From: CAZRGZ01 sp964599775
Lineage (GTDB): Bacteria; Patescibacteriota; Saccharimonadia; Saccharimonadales; Saccharimonadaceae
Reading direction: 5' to 3'
Assembly (NCBI GenBank): GCA_964599775.1
Contig: CAZRGZ010000001.1
Location: 1-64,000 of the forward strand
DNA: 64,000 nucleotides
Position numbers and translations under genes: made by a program. The notes under the pieces were generated by a model, which was given only the letters and a program-made list of their open reading frames with translations, was not told where the DNA came from and ran no database searches. Shown here in pieces: positions 6,644-15,291 of the stretch (positions are counted from its first letter, which is position 1; every line of letters begins with the position of its first letter).

Positions 6644-8591
6644 AGGGTTTCTCGGCTATTAAATCTAATATAGTACTCAAAAACTCAGCTTGGCTCCAGG
6701 CAAGCGGCGCAACAGACATGAAAGTATCGTAATACGGATGTAACTGTTCTGAGAGTACCCCCGTATTCATCATCTTACTTTCTACCCAATCGAGATAGGT
6801 TTCCCCGCGTTTCACCTGATTCATTTCAAAGTAGTATTGTGCCAGCCAGAGTGTAGTAATGAACCAGGGGTTACCAATATTATCTTGGCTTACGCGGTGG
6901 TAATTATCGTGCTCATAGCGGGGGACACCAGGGTTAGCGTCGGTGACGAATAGTGCCTCGTGTAGCGTTTGGATACTTTTTTGGATCTCGTCGCTTTCCA
7001 TCGGGAATAGGCCAAACATAAAGGCGCCGAATACGCTTGAGCTATCAACGGTATCGTCTTTCTCGATAGTACCATCGGCCTTCTTGTAGACTCCTTTGTA
7101 AAAATAGTTACGTTCAGGATTGTATAGCATTTTACGGGCTGCGTCTGCTATGTCGTTGGCTATACTGCGCCAGCGAACGGCGCTATCTGAATCCTTCATG
7201 GCATCGGCTAAATCCGCAGCAGTTAAGAGTGCCGCATAGACGGTGGATGTGGTATATGTCGTTGTCAGGAAGTGCTCCTCCCATAGGTCGTAGCTTGGTT
7301 TTGGCAGGCCGGTGTGTTCATCGACGTATCCGGCGATGAAATTAGCCATCGGCACAATAAATGACTGGTAAAATTCAGATAAAATGTGGTCATCCTTATG
7401 CATGAAGTAGAACTGACCAAACATAAAGAGTACCAGTGCAGTTTCGTCTTCCTGGATGGGTGGGGCCGTCACGCCATCGCTATGAACGTACGGGTGCCAG
7501 CTCGAGCCAACAGCGCCATCGGCTTGGTATTTGTGCATAAGGTAGCCGCCTTCTTGCAGCCCGTGGCGGCAAAAATGGAAGAAATGCAGCGGTTCATTCC
7601 GGTAACCAAGCCGTATGAGCGGCCAAATCGCATAGGCGCCATCTCGCGGCCAGCAATAGGCATAGGCATCGCGCGAGTAGTTCAGCATAGTAGTGTCGGT
7701 ACTGGCAATAATTGCCCCCCGCTTGTCGATGTGTGCCTTTAAGATCAGCAAGCTCTCTAGGAAGCGCTTACGGTGCTTGGGGTCGATTTTTCGTTCAAAG
7801 CGCTCGGTGCGTTCGAGCCAGTGGCGCCACCAAGCGTCGGTAAGTAAAATGCGATGTAATAAACCATCTTTTTGTACTTTACGGGCTATCTGGAAGGCTT
7901 CGTCGGGCATTTTCCCGGCGGCAATCCAATAGTGCACTCGCCCCGAATCGTGGCCACCTAGCTTGAAGTGGAAACCAATCACCGAATCGACCCGGCCGTG
8001 TTCAACATTGTTGCCACTTAGGTGCCCATCTTCAGCGTCGCGGTAGGTACCATCGTGCCCCTCTATGCCAAAAAGTCCGACGCTATATTCATCGAAAGGC
8101 GCTTCGTCGTTTTTCGTCCCACCTACTAAGAATACCCGGTGGCCTTTGTAGTGCATGACCATGCTATCATCGGGTAAGTACTGCACAGTATCGTTACGAC
8201 TGGCAGTGTCGTTAATGACAAATACTTGATGCATGTATAGCCGTACGTCGCGGTCAGCGTTTTTGAGATTCACGACATGCACATTGCGCAAAAAGGCGTT
8301 TTGCGCCGCATCGACCGTATCTTCAAATTCAAGCATGATACCAAGTTCATCATTACGCGCTGTAGTGCGGCCTATGAGTGCACGATAAGGGTAATCAAAT
8401 GTAAATACCCATTTACCGTCATCACACCAGCTAAAAGCGCCATCCACCCATACACCGATTTTATGGCGAAGCGACTTGGCGGCGGAGTGGTTTTCTTGAC
8501 CGACATATGGGTAGTAGAAATCGTGCACCATGCCATATTTATTAATACCGACATGAAGTTCGCCATTACTGAGAACAATAGGCCTCGCCAT
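6621..8591 (-). CDS. GH15 glucoamylase/glucodextranase-type hydrolase
   Basis: Family 15 enzymes release glucose from the non-reducing ends of alpha-glucans or isomalto-type substrates. An N-terminal beta-sandwich precedes an (alpha/alpha)6 barrel from about residue 270. The general-acid Glu lies in YDLWEE (about residue 430) and the general-base Glu in GVLSEQ (about 615), followed by the family PLAWSQAE motif. No signal peptide is seen, so the substrate is probably intracellular glycogen-like glucan. It overlaps the upstream GH57 by 1 bp and the downstream gene by 23 bp. Length (656) is typical. Confidence 0.9.
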   Translation of the reverse strand: MARPIVLSNGELHVGINKYGMVHDFYYPYVGQENHSAAKSLRHKIGVWVDGAFSWCDDGKWVFTFDYPYRALIGRTTARNDELGIMLEFEDTVDAAQNAFLRNVHVVNLKNADRDVRLYMHQVFVINDTASRNDTVQYLPDDSMVMHYKGHRVFLVGGTKNDEAPFDEYSVGLFGIEGHDGTYRDAEDGHLSGNNVEHGRVDSVIGFHFKLGGHDSGRVHYWIAAGKMPDEAFQIARKVQKDGLLHRILLTDAWWRHWLERTERFERKIDPKHRKRFLESLLILKAHIDKRGAIIASTDTTMLNYSRDAYAYCWPRDGAYAIWPLIRLGYRNEPLHFFHFCRHGLQEGGYLMHKYQADGAVGSSWHPYVHSDGVTAPPIQEDETALVLFMFGQFYFMHKDDHILSEFYQSFIVPMANFIAGYVDEHTGLPKPSYDLWEEHFLTTTYTTSTVYAALLTAADLADAMKDSDSAVRWRSIANDIADAARKMLYNPERNYFYKGVYKKADGTIEKDDTVDSSSVFGAFMFGLFPMESDEIQKSIQTLHEALFVTDANPGVPRYEHDNYHRVSQDNIGNPWFITTLWLAQYYFEMNQVKRGETYLDWVESKMMNTGVLSEQLHPYYDTFMSVAPLAWSQAEFLSTILDLIAEKPYAETSSR

Positions 8592-9805
8592 TATAGAAAT
8601 ACTCCTTTCTGGTGTTGCATTACGCGAAAACGAACATCACGCACAGCATTCATAAAATACAAAAACGCATCGTAGGGGGAATCATAGGGGCTGAAGTAGG
8701 CGTGTACGTCGCCATCGTTAAACCATTTCGTACACATATAGTAGGGGTGGTCAGAGGTTTGCAGTTTGCGCCAATCTTCTATGAGCCCATCATCGCCACT
8801 TCGGAGGATGTCTTCTTCTAGCTCATATAAATGACGCATAGCCTCTTGCTGCATGCTATTGCCGAGCCATGCGGTTAGGTCTCGTTCGCTATCTGCCCAG
8901 GTGACAGTATTTGGCATATCGATAAAGTCTTTCGATTCGTGTGCTTCTATAGCTTCGCTGGCGGTGTAAAAGGTATTGTCGTCGCGCTGAAGCCACTGCT
9001 CGGGCAAATAGCGCATAAATTCAAAGATACCTGTATCTGCCCATTGGTGTTCGCCAAAAGTCTCATAGTCCATAAATAGGTTAACAATTTGAGCGTCATT
9101 GACTGCCTCATTCAACCAGTGTGCATAGGTATCGGCTGTGAGAGGTATTTCCTTTGCACTTTTTGAGAAACGGAAGGCAATATCGTCACTTAGCCGATAA
9201 TTTTTAAGGAGTAAGCGAATGTTTTCTGTCCCTACCGGCCGGTAGACATAATTAGGGCTGCGCCAGCCGAGTATAGGGTCCCAACCTTCTGCTAAAATAC
9301 CTTTGTAGCCAGCTTCATCAGCCCACTGAGCTAGTTGATTATTGTAGGCGAACTCGGTATTGCGAAAGACTTTTGGCGTTTGGCCAAATAGTTCTTCCAC
9401 TTTTTTACGGTGTTCAGCTACCTGAGACTCAAATTCGCTACGACTATAGAAGAACGCCAGGCTGTGGTAGTACGTCTCAGCGATAACTTCAGCACGGCCG
9501 GTGTCGGTAATTTTCTGAAAACTCTCCAGCACATCAGGCGCCCACATTTCCGCTTGTTCTATAAAAGTACCGGTGATACTGAAGCTTACCCGAAAGTCGG
9601 GGTATTTATGTAAAAGCTCAAGAAGTACTGCATTCATTGGCCGGTATGATTTATCGGCAATTTTGCGAAAAACAGCTTCGTTATCGGCAATATGGGGTCC
9701 GTCTGCGCTGAAGTAGTTATGATTCATCCCCGTATCGAATACCGAATATGGCCGAATACGAAAAGGTTGGTGTACATGCAGGTACAAAACAATGCCGCGT
9801 TTCAT
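8591..9805 (-). CDS. GH57 alpha-amylase / glucanotransferase family protein
   Basis: Retaining family 57 enzyme acting on alpha-1,4-glucans. The HVHQPFR opening motif (residues 10-16), the FRNTEFAYNN segment carrying the nucleophile Glu (about 147) and FMDYETFGEHQ with the catalytic Asp (about 245) are all present. At 404 residues it is close to intracellular GH57 amylases and far shorter than branching enzymes. No secretion signal. ATGA-type and 1-bp overlaps tie it to GT4 upstream and GH15 downstream. Hydrolase versus transferase activity cannot be told from sequence. Confidence 0.88.
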   Translation of the reverse strand: MKRGIVLYLHVHQPFRIRPYSVFDTGMNHNYFSADGPHIADNEAVFRKIADKSYRPMNAVLLELLHKYPDFRVSFSITGTFIEQAEMWAPDVLESFQKITDTGRAEVIAETYYHSLAFFYSRSEFESQVAEHRKKVEELFGQTPKVFRNTEFAYNNQLAQWADEAGYKGILAEGWDPILGWRSPNYVYRPVGTENIRLLLKNYRLSDDIAFRFSKSAKEIPLTADTYAHWLNEAVNDAQIVNLFMDYETFGEHQWADTGIFEFMRYLPEQWLQRDDNTFYTASEAIEAHESKDFIDMPNTVTWADSERDLTAWLGNSMQQEAMRHLYELEEDILRSGDDGLIEDWRKLQTSDHPYYMCTKWFNDGDVHAYFSPYDSPYDAFLYFMNAVRDVRFRVMQHQKGVFL

Positions 9806-11028
9806 GCTGGAATTCCTTTCGAGTTTACCGCTTTTTTATAGAGATGGAAACAATTTTTGGCTACATCTCGCCAGGAAATTCGGGTGTACTCCTTCTGGAT
9901 ATTTGTACGAAGTTCGTAAGCTAGCGCAAAAGAGGTAGCAATCCCAACTAGGTTATCTGCCAAACGGTCTACATCCCAATAATCGTAGCGCATAACACTA
10001 TGCAGAACCTCACCCACACCAGATTGTTTGGTGAGTACCACTGCGGTGTTATGATGCGCTGCTTCAAGAGCGGTTAGACCAAACGGTTCACTGACAGAAC
10101 TCATCACAAAGATATCCGCCACATTATAGGCGTCGCGCCACTGCTTGCCACGCACAAAACCGGTGAAAAAGACTTTGTCGGCAATCTTTAAATCTGCAGC
10201 GAGCATAATCAGCTCGTCTCGTAGCTCACCACTGCCCGCCACCAAAAAGAGTAGGCGAGGATGCTTTTCGCTGGCACGTGCTGCTGCCCGTATAAAATAG
10301 GCAAGACCTTTTTGCACCGTCAAACGATTGATGGTTGCTACCACAGTGTAGCCTTCGTGCCGCATGGCTTCGAGATAGGTATAGGTTGCTTTATCGTACG
10401 TATGGCCGTCAAAAGCGCTCAAATCAACGCTGTTGTAGATTACCTCGACTTTATCTTCAGGAATACCGTATTCGCGAACAATAATATTTTTGGTAATGTT
10501 ACTTACGGCGATGATTCTATCGGCCATCAGCAGACCCATTTCTTCAATTTCATGTACCAACGGGTTGCCGTACATTTCACCAGAGCGATCGAATTCGGTA
10601 GCGTGAACATGCACCACCAATGGTGCACCAGTGAGTTCCTTTGCACGCATGCCAGCTTCCATGGTTAGCCAATCGTGTGCGTGAATAACTTCGGGGCGCG
10701 TTTTTTTCACCAAGCGCTCAACAAATTGGATATAGCGCTTTTGCACCGCCCGCATGTCTTTGAGCATTTTATGGTCGCAGTCATCAGCATCAGTACAGTT
10801 TTGGCATTGTATACCATAGGCACCCATGCCATTTTCATAAAAAGGCAGCAAGTTTGTGGCAGCATGAATATTCATGAAATCAATGTCACTATGATCAGCC
10901 GAATAAGGCACGACAAAATCAATCGAAGCACCTTCATAGGCCAGTGCTTTTGACATCTGGTAGCATGCCACACCAAGACCACCACTATTGTGAGGCGGGA
11001 GCTCCCACCCGAGCATTAAAATTTTCAT
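9802..11028 (-). CDS. GT4 glycosyltransferase, glycogen-synthase-like
   Basis: GT-B glycosyltransferase transferring a sugar from a nucleotide donor. The N-terminal WELPP and NSGGLGVA segments resemble starch/glycogen synthases. The donor domain shows INRLTVQKGL and the E-x7-E motif in SEPFGLTALE (about 325). An unusual Cys cluster CQNCTDADDC near residues 73-82 could bind metal. It is first in the glucan operon and overlaps GH57 by 4 bp (ATGA). A TATACT -10 lies upstream on the minus strand near 11075. It probably builds the polymer that GH57 and GH15 degrade. Confidence 0.85.
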   Translation of the reverse strand: MKILMLGWELPPHNSGGLGVACYQMSKALAYEGASIDFVVPYSADHSDIDFMNIHAATNLLPFYENGMGAYGIQCQNCTDADDCDHKMLKDMRAVQKRYIQFVERLVKKTRPEVIHAHDWLTMEAGMRAKELTGAPLVVHVHATEFDRSGEMYGNPLVHEIEEMGLLMADRIIAVSNITKNIIVREYGIPEDKVEVIYNSVDLSAFDGHTYDKATYTYLEAMRHEGYTVVATINRLTVQKGLAYFIRAAARASEKHPRLLFLVAGSGELRDELIMLAADLKIADKVFFTGFVRGKQWRDAYNVADIFVMSSVSEPFGLTALEAAHHNTAVVLTKQSGVGEVLHSVMRYDYWDVDRLADNLVGIATSFALAYELRTNIQKEYTRISWRDVAKNCFHLYKKAVNSKGIPA

Positions 11029-11110
11029 AGCTCTTTTGGCTTGTCGCCCTTGCTCCTTTAACCCTTTACTTTAGTATATACCCTCGCCGTATCTATCGCA
11101 ATGCTTATGG

Positions 11111-12280
11111 TTATTTTCGCATCATATCTTTGTCCCATTTATAGTGTGACCGCCATGCGCGCCAGGCTTTCGAAAAGGGAACAAGATACAAATAATCTCG
11201 CAGTTCTGTTATACGGCGCACTTTTGCACCGAGCCAGCCGGTGATTCTAAGATTACCACGTTCGAAAATGGCCCAATTGTCGCCCACTGGGACGGTCGTG
11301 GCAAACAGCTTTGGCCGGTAAGGAGCAATAAGCTTGCCCTGAGCTTTCGCTACTAAATAGTGTGCAATGTATGTAGCATTATGAAGTGCCGTGTAGGCTG
11401 TGCCGGTATAAGGCGTATTTGCGTTGTCGCCAATTACAAAAATGTCAGGTGCGGCTTGCAAATGTTCATCTACTTCAACGCGGCCATTTTTGGCGAAAGT
11501 AAAGAGGTGCTTGTTTTCGGTAAAGAACGGATGGTTCGTGACACCTGAGGTCCACACAACGGTGTCGGAATGAACAGGCTCACCATCAATGAACACTTCA
11601 TTTTCAGTCCGGGCCTCAACCTTTTTGCCTGTGGCTACTTCTATATTCATACGCATAAGCCGGTGCGTCACTTCACGACTTGCCGCTTCTGACATACGCG
11701 GCAATACACGTGGCGCCGCTTCAACGAGCAGTATATTTATATTCGTTCGCTTTGGGTCGTAGCGCCCGCACACTGCATTAATATATTCACGTAGTGCACC
11801 TGCCAGTTCCACCCCTGTGGGGCCCGCACCGATAATAACATAGTTTTTTTGTGCATATTCGTCCTGCTGGATAATCTCACACAAATGTGTACGGAAGGTT
11901 TCTACTTCTGGGAGAGTTTTGATCCCATAGCTATAAGTTGCGAGCCCTTCGATATTAAAATAGTTCGTGACAACACCGAGCGAAAGTACCAGCGAATCAT
12001 ACGGATATGACTTTTTCTTACCCACCAGTAATTTGCGACTTTCATCGATAGAAGCCGCAATATCTTTGACAATTTTGACGTTCGGATGTTCGGCAAATAT
12101 ATCTTTCAATGGAATAACCGATTCTTCACGACTGCGGCCCGTCGCAGTAGCATACAGGGTGGCATGGTGCAAAAAATAATCTTGATCTGAAATAAGGGTA
12201 ATATCTTTCATACCCTGCTTGCTTAACTGCAAAGCTGTTCGTATACCACCAAAACCACCGCCAACAACAACAATTCGCAT
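11111..12280 (-). CDS. ndh: Type II NADH dehydrogenase-like FAD oxidoreductase
   Basis: Single-subunit peripheral membrane flavoprotein passing electrons from NAD(P)H to quinone without proton pumping. The FAD motif VVVGGGFGG is right at the N-terminus, the NAD-binding GAGPTGVELAG motif is near residue 155 and the second FAD contact VIGDNAN near 290. The start is placed at 12280, directly before the FAD-binding strand. An in-frame ATG at 12322 would add 14 residues and cannot be excluded. No quinone or cytochrome genes are in the window. Confidence 0.85.
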   Translation of the reverse strand: MRIVVVGGGFGGIRTALQLSKQGMKDITLISDQDYFLHHATLYATATGRSREESVIPLKDIFAEHPNVKIVKDIAASIDESRKLLVGKKKSYPYDSLVLSLGVVTNYFNIEGLATYSYGIKTLPEVETFRTHLCEIIQQDEYAQKNYVIIGAGPTGVELAGALREYINAVCGRYDPKRTNINILLVEAAPRVLPRMSEAASREVTHRLMRMNIEVATGKKVEARTENEVFIDGEPVHSDTVVWTSGVTNHPFFTENKHLFTFAKNGRVEVDEHLQAAPDIFVIGDNANTPYTGTAYTALHNATYIAHYLVAKAQGKLIAPYRPKLFATTVPVGDNWAIFERGNLRITGWLGAKVRRITELRDYLYLVPFSKAWRAWRSHYKWDKDMMRK

Positions 12281-12369
12281 TCCTTTGCCCTTTCTGCTCA
12301 TGTTTATGCTATCAAATTTCATCGTAAATTACCACAAAATATATAATAGATTTTTTACTGTAAAGGCAG

Positions 12370-12375
12370 TAAAAT
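12370..12375 (+). promoter_or_regulatory. -10 hexamer for leaderless MscS-like gene
   Basis: TAAAAT ends 6 nt before the ATG at 12382, placing the predicted +1 on the start codon. Confidence 0.6.
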
Positions 12376-12381
12376 AAAGAT

Positions 12382-13317
12382 ATGAATATCTATGAAAGAA
12401 CTGCTGTAGAATTTAGTGAGTTTTTTTCACAACCTAGTGCTTACCGGTCGCTCCTCATTTTAATCGCTTCCATTATTGTTGCCTACTGGTTAAGTTACTT
12501 TTTAGCCCGCGCTATTATTCAGATTGCTCAACGTGTTGGTGCACGAGCCGACGAAACTTCAGACGAAGCAAAATTGCTACGACTTCGTCAAACAGAAACG
12601 TACCTAAGTGTAGCCACGGCCGTGGTGCGCGCCACAGTTGTTGCCGTGGTCGCATATGCCGTTTGGACGCTACTCAGCCCTAATGCGTCGAGCACTGCAG
12701 CGGCAGTGGGAACAGGTACCTTATTTATTGTGCTTGGTGGTGCCACGCTTGGTATGTTACTTCGAGATATTACTGCTGGTGCAACCATGATCATCGAACG
12801 GTGGTTCACGGTGGGTGATTTTATAAAAGTAGAACCATTCATGGATGTAAGCGGCGTCGTGGAAAGGTTAACCTTACGCTCCACCCGAATTCGTTCCATG
12901 AGCGGTGAAGTCATTTGGCTTCATAATCAGCAGATACAAGGGGTACATGTGACACCATATGGGCTCCGTACCGAGGCAGTGGACGTATTTGTAAGTGACC
13001 GTAAAAAAGGTGAGAAGCTCATTGCTGATATTACTAACACCATTCCCACAGGTACACTTTTGCTCGCTAAGCCGCTGCGCGTTGTCTCAACTGAGAAGTG
13101 GGGCGACAAGCTATGGCATATTCAACTCGTCGGCCAAACTGCACCTGGTCGAGAGTGGTTAATAGAAAAATACTTTGTCGACGCTATCATTGATGCTAAT
13201 AAAAAGGCTGGTGGCGATATCATCGTTCGTGAACCGATTGTACGCCATGCTGATCCAAAGGCCGAGCGCCGGTTTAAGCGTGCTATTCGCGTCGCCAGCG
13301 AAAACAAGAATAAATAA
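12382..13317 (+). CDS. MscS-like mechanosensitive channel protein
   Basis: Small-conductance osmotic safety-valve family. Three hydrophobic helices (about residues 20-42, 72-95 and 108-135) lead into the MscS beta domain, with the LRDITAGATMIIERWFTVGD segment and the VERLTLRSTRIRS strand typical of the family. The final TM3 helix is Gly/Ala-rich (GGATLGMLL). The C-terminus is short and basic. It is monocistronic with a leaderless start. Whether it gates as a channel or is a structural homologue is not shown. Confidence 0.82.
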   Translation: MNIYERTAVEFSEFFSQPSAYRSLLILIASIIVAYWLSYFLARAIIQIAQRVGARADETSDEAKLLRLRQTETYLSVATAVVRATVVAVVAYAVWTLLSPNASSTAAAVGTGTLFIVLGGATLGMLLRDITAGATMIIERWFTVGDFIKVEPFMDVSGVVERLTLRSTRIRSMSGEVIWLHNQQIQGVHVTPYGLRTEAVDVFVSDRKKGEKLIADITNTIPTGTLLLAKPLRVVSTEKWGDKLWHIQLVGQTAPGREWLIEKYFVDAIIDANKKAGGDIIVREPIVRHADPKAERRFKRAIRVASENKNK

Positions 13318-13344
13318 AAGTCTGAAATATATGCCGTACTAGGA

Positions 13345-13350
13345 TATACT
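13345..13350 (+). promoter_or_regulatory. -10 hexamer for leaderless PH-domain gene
   Basis: TATACT ends 6 nt before the ATG at 13357, and no Shine-Dalgarno sequence is present. Confidence 0.6.
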
Positions 13351-13356
13351 TGTAAT

Positions 13357-14058
13357 ATGCAGAAAAGCTATTGTAGTAATTGTGGTCAACCGGTTTCGCC
13401 GCAAGCTAATTTTTGCCCGTATTGTGGTGCACGTCAATACCACCCTGCTTACTCGACACCACCAGCACAGCCGGCTCAGCAGCCCCAGCCCCTCGCACAG
13501 CCCCAGCAGCCACCACAGCCACAAAGTCCACCATCTACTCCACAAGCTCCTCCGCAACAACCTGAAATGACACTCATCCCGCGGCGTCACTTAGCACCAC
13601 GCGCACAGCTACTTTTCTTTTTGAACTACATTATAATGACCGGCGTTTTACTACCTTTTCTAATCGCTTATTTATTCTTTGAGCCATTTATAGCGCTGGG
13701 TATGCTTGGCGCTTATTTCTTGCTCTGTTACTTAGGGGCGCTGCTGTCACATAATAATTTTTACTTTTCTATTGATGAATACGGTTTTGAGAAGGATTAT
13801 GGCGTGTTTTTCAAACGCCATGTCAGTATTCCCTATGAGCAAATTGCCAATGTAAATACCAAACGCACCATTCTTGACCGGTTTTTAGGCACCGCCCGAC
13901 TCGATATAGAAACAGCGGGTAGTGCAGTGCCCCACAAACGCGAAATAGCAGGCGGTATCATGAGTAGCGCCGAGGGCCATCTACCTGGCATCAGCAACGA
14001 AGACGCAAGGAAGTTCCACGATATATTGCTACAAAATATGTCACAAACCGACAATTGA
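13357..14058 (+). CDS. Zinc-ribbon plus bacterial PH-domain membrane protein
   Basis: A double-CxxC zinc ribbon (Cys near residues 6, 9, 22, 25) is followed by a Pro/Gln-rich linker (about 32-75), two membrane helices (about 88-130) and a bacterial PH domain (YdbS/bPH2-like) with YGVFFKRHVSIPYEQIANV and a RFLGTARLDIETAG strand. The PH part is probably cytoplasmic and peptide-binding. The low-complexity linker is unusual next to its neighbours. The exact role is unknown. Confidence 0.78.
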   Translation: MQKSYCSNCGQPVSPQANFCPYCGARQYHPAYSTPPAQPAQQPQPLAQPQQPPQPQSPPSTPQAPPQQPEMTLIPRRHLAPRAQLLFFLNYIIMTGVLLPFLIAYLFFEPFIALGMLGAYFLLCYLGALLSHNNFYFSIDEYGFEKDYGVFFKRHVSIPYEQIANVNTKRTILDRFLGTARLDIETAGSAVPHKREIAGGIMSSAEGHLPGISNEDARKFHDILLQNMSQTDN

Positions 14059-14083
14059 CCTAGTGCCTACCAAGTGCTATTAT
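14055..14083 (+). promoter_or_regulatory. Strong sigma-70 promoter after the PH-domain gene
   Basis: TTGACC (14055-14060), a 17-bp spacer ending in TGc, and TATTAT (14078-14083). It points into a stretch without an obvious gene and predicts +1 at about 14090. Confidence 0.65.
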
Positions 14084-14089
14084 AACTGT

Positions 14090-14240
14090 ATGGTCAACAA
14101 AGCCCACATTGTAGTATATAACTGGCTCACCTCGGTGCGTCCGTTTTGCATGCTCATTATTCCGAATACGGGGCAAAGTTGATACATTTATTTGATAAAA
14201 TACTGTAACAATCGCCCCTCCACTAAAGAGGGGCTTTTTA
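14090..14240 (+). ncRNA. Candidate short transcript of about 150 nt
   Basis: It is delimited by the promoter at 14055-14083 and the terminator at 14215-14240. An ATG sits exactly at the predicted +1 and opens a 29-codon frame (14090-14179), so the transcript could be a leaderless mini-mRNA. Otherwise it may be a small RNA. It does not show the GGAA/AGCAGCC core of SRP RNA or other RNAs I recognise. The rest up to 14455 holds nothing I can support. Confidence 0.35.
14215..14240 (+). terminator. Intrinsic terminator
   Basis: CCCCTC and GAGGGG pair around CACTAAA and are followed by CTTTTTA. Confidence 0.8.
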
Positions 14241-14455
14241 TACAGGAAAGCCACGCCTTTTGTTGTAACTATCTGGTTTGTTAAAGCCCCTACGAGGCGC
14301 TATTTTCGATGTTTAATATAAAATGATCATTCAACTTCGGTTAACTGGTCCGTAAAATATTGATAAAAGATTTAAATCCTTTTTTTACAGGAGCTGTTTT
14401 GCTAGAATCAAAAAATGCCCCATAGCTGGAAACATTTTATCTCTGTTGTCAATCT

Positions 14456-14532
14456 TGGCAGGGGTGGAGGGATTCGAACCCCCGGCCCTCGGTTTTGGAG
14501 ACCGATGCTCTGGCCAACTGAGCTACACCCCT
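14456..14532 (-). tRNA. tRNA-Trp (anticodon CCA)
   Basis: Read on the minus strand: acceptor AGGGGTG/CACCCCT, anticodon stem TCGGT/ACCGA with loop CTCCAAA (anticodon CCA), T-loop TTCGAAT, discriminator G and encoded CCA (14458-14456). A TGcTATAAT extended -10 lies just upstream on the minus strand near 14550. Confidence 0.95.
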
Positions 14533-14575
14533 ATAGCGCTTATTATTATAGCAGAAAACAGATTTTTTTCCACTA

Positions 14576-15091
14576 CTAGTCCAAAAGTTGAGAAACCGTA
14601 ACAGCCAACCTGCCCAGATTACTTTGTACATCCTCATCGCGGGTAAAAACATGCGGCATTTCTAGCAGATTCAAATAACTACCCCGGTTAGCCTCGGGAG
14701 TGTTCGTGTAAAATCGCTCAACCATTTCAGCGCTCAAGCGCGGATAAAGGTCAGGGTTATCTTGACCGCGCTGTGCCGTGCCAGTATAACCATCAGGGCC
14801 AAAATTGCGAAGCCCAAAGTGTATAACGTCGATGTTTACTTCAGAACGAATCGTCGATAGTAGAGAAGCGGCGGTTGGGGATTCAAATGCTCCAGACTGA
14901 TGGCCAGCGCGCGTCGTAACCTCTGATGTAAGCTTATCTAGCCCTAGTTCATAGTCAGCTGGGTCGGCTAGTATTGCTCTATCGATGGCAAACTCGTTTT
15001 CGCCGCTCACAAGGTAGCACGTGCTGTATGCACCCTGGCTTGCGCAAACGACCGCCGCTACGCTACTAGCTTCATCTAAGTATTCGACCAC
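14576..15091 (-). CDS. Hypothetical protein with GTG start
   Basis: No family recognised. The 171-residue frame has no membrane helix and is acidic. The only usable start after an in-frame stop is GTG at 15091, without a convincing ribosome site. It follows directly on, and overlaps out of frame with, a decayed VOC/PhnB-like gene start (15174-15076), so it may be a fragment or a recent junction rather than an intact gene. tRNA-Trp is downstream on the same strand. Confidence 0.4.
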   Translation of the reverse strand: MVEYLDEASSVAAVVCASQGAYSTCYLVSGENEFAIDRAILADPADYELGLDKLTSEVTTRAGHQSGAFESPTAASLLSTIRSEVNIDVIHFGLRNFGPDGYTGTAQRGQDNPDLYPRLSAEMVERFYTNTPEANRGSYLNLLEMPHVFTRDEDVQSNLGRLAVTVSQLLD

Positions 15092-15174
15092 ATCGTATAG
15101 GTCGTCAACTTGTTGGTCCAGAGTATATGCTTGACTTGCTTGTCAAACCAGATATGTGGCACAATTTCTTGCAT
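15076..15174 (-). pseudogene. 5' remnant of a VOC/PhnB-like gene
   Basis: The 32-codon frame opens with MQEIVPHIWFDKQ, very like the first residues of PhnB/3-demethylubiquinone methyltransferase-like glyoxalase-fold proteins. It has a good AGGGG ribosome site 6 nt before the ATG. After residue 13 the similarity stops and the frame ends at TAG inside the next gene. The expected 120 or so further residues are missing, so this is the front end of a deleted gene. Confidence 0.45.
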
Positions 15175-15278
15175 AGTTTTCCCCTAGTTATGTATATATT
15201 CCCATATTACCATGCACTTTCGCTGAAAGAATACAAGCATATTACTTTAGTAGTTATTCCATAATCTACAGTATTTGC

Positions 15279-15284
15279 TATACT
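15279..15284 (+). promoter_or_regulatory. Extended -10 (TGcTATACT), leaderless
   Basis: TGcTATACT ends 7 nt before the ATG at 15292. Confidence 0.65.
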
Positions 15285-15291
15285 AAAGTAC

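Noticed and set aside
14402..14580. A 53-codon frame starting at 14415 after TGcTAGAAT, looking like another leaderless gene
   Set aside because: It runs antisense through the whole tRNA-Trp gene, whose cloverleaf and encoded CCA are unambiguous.
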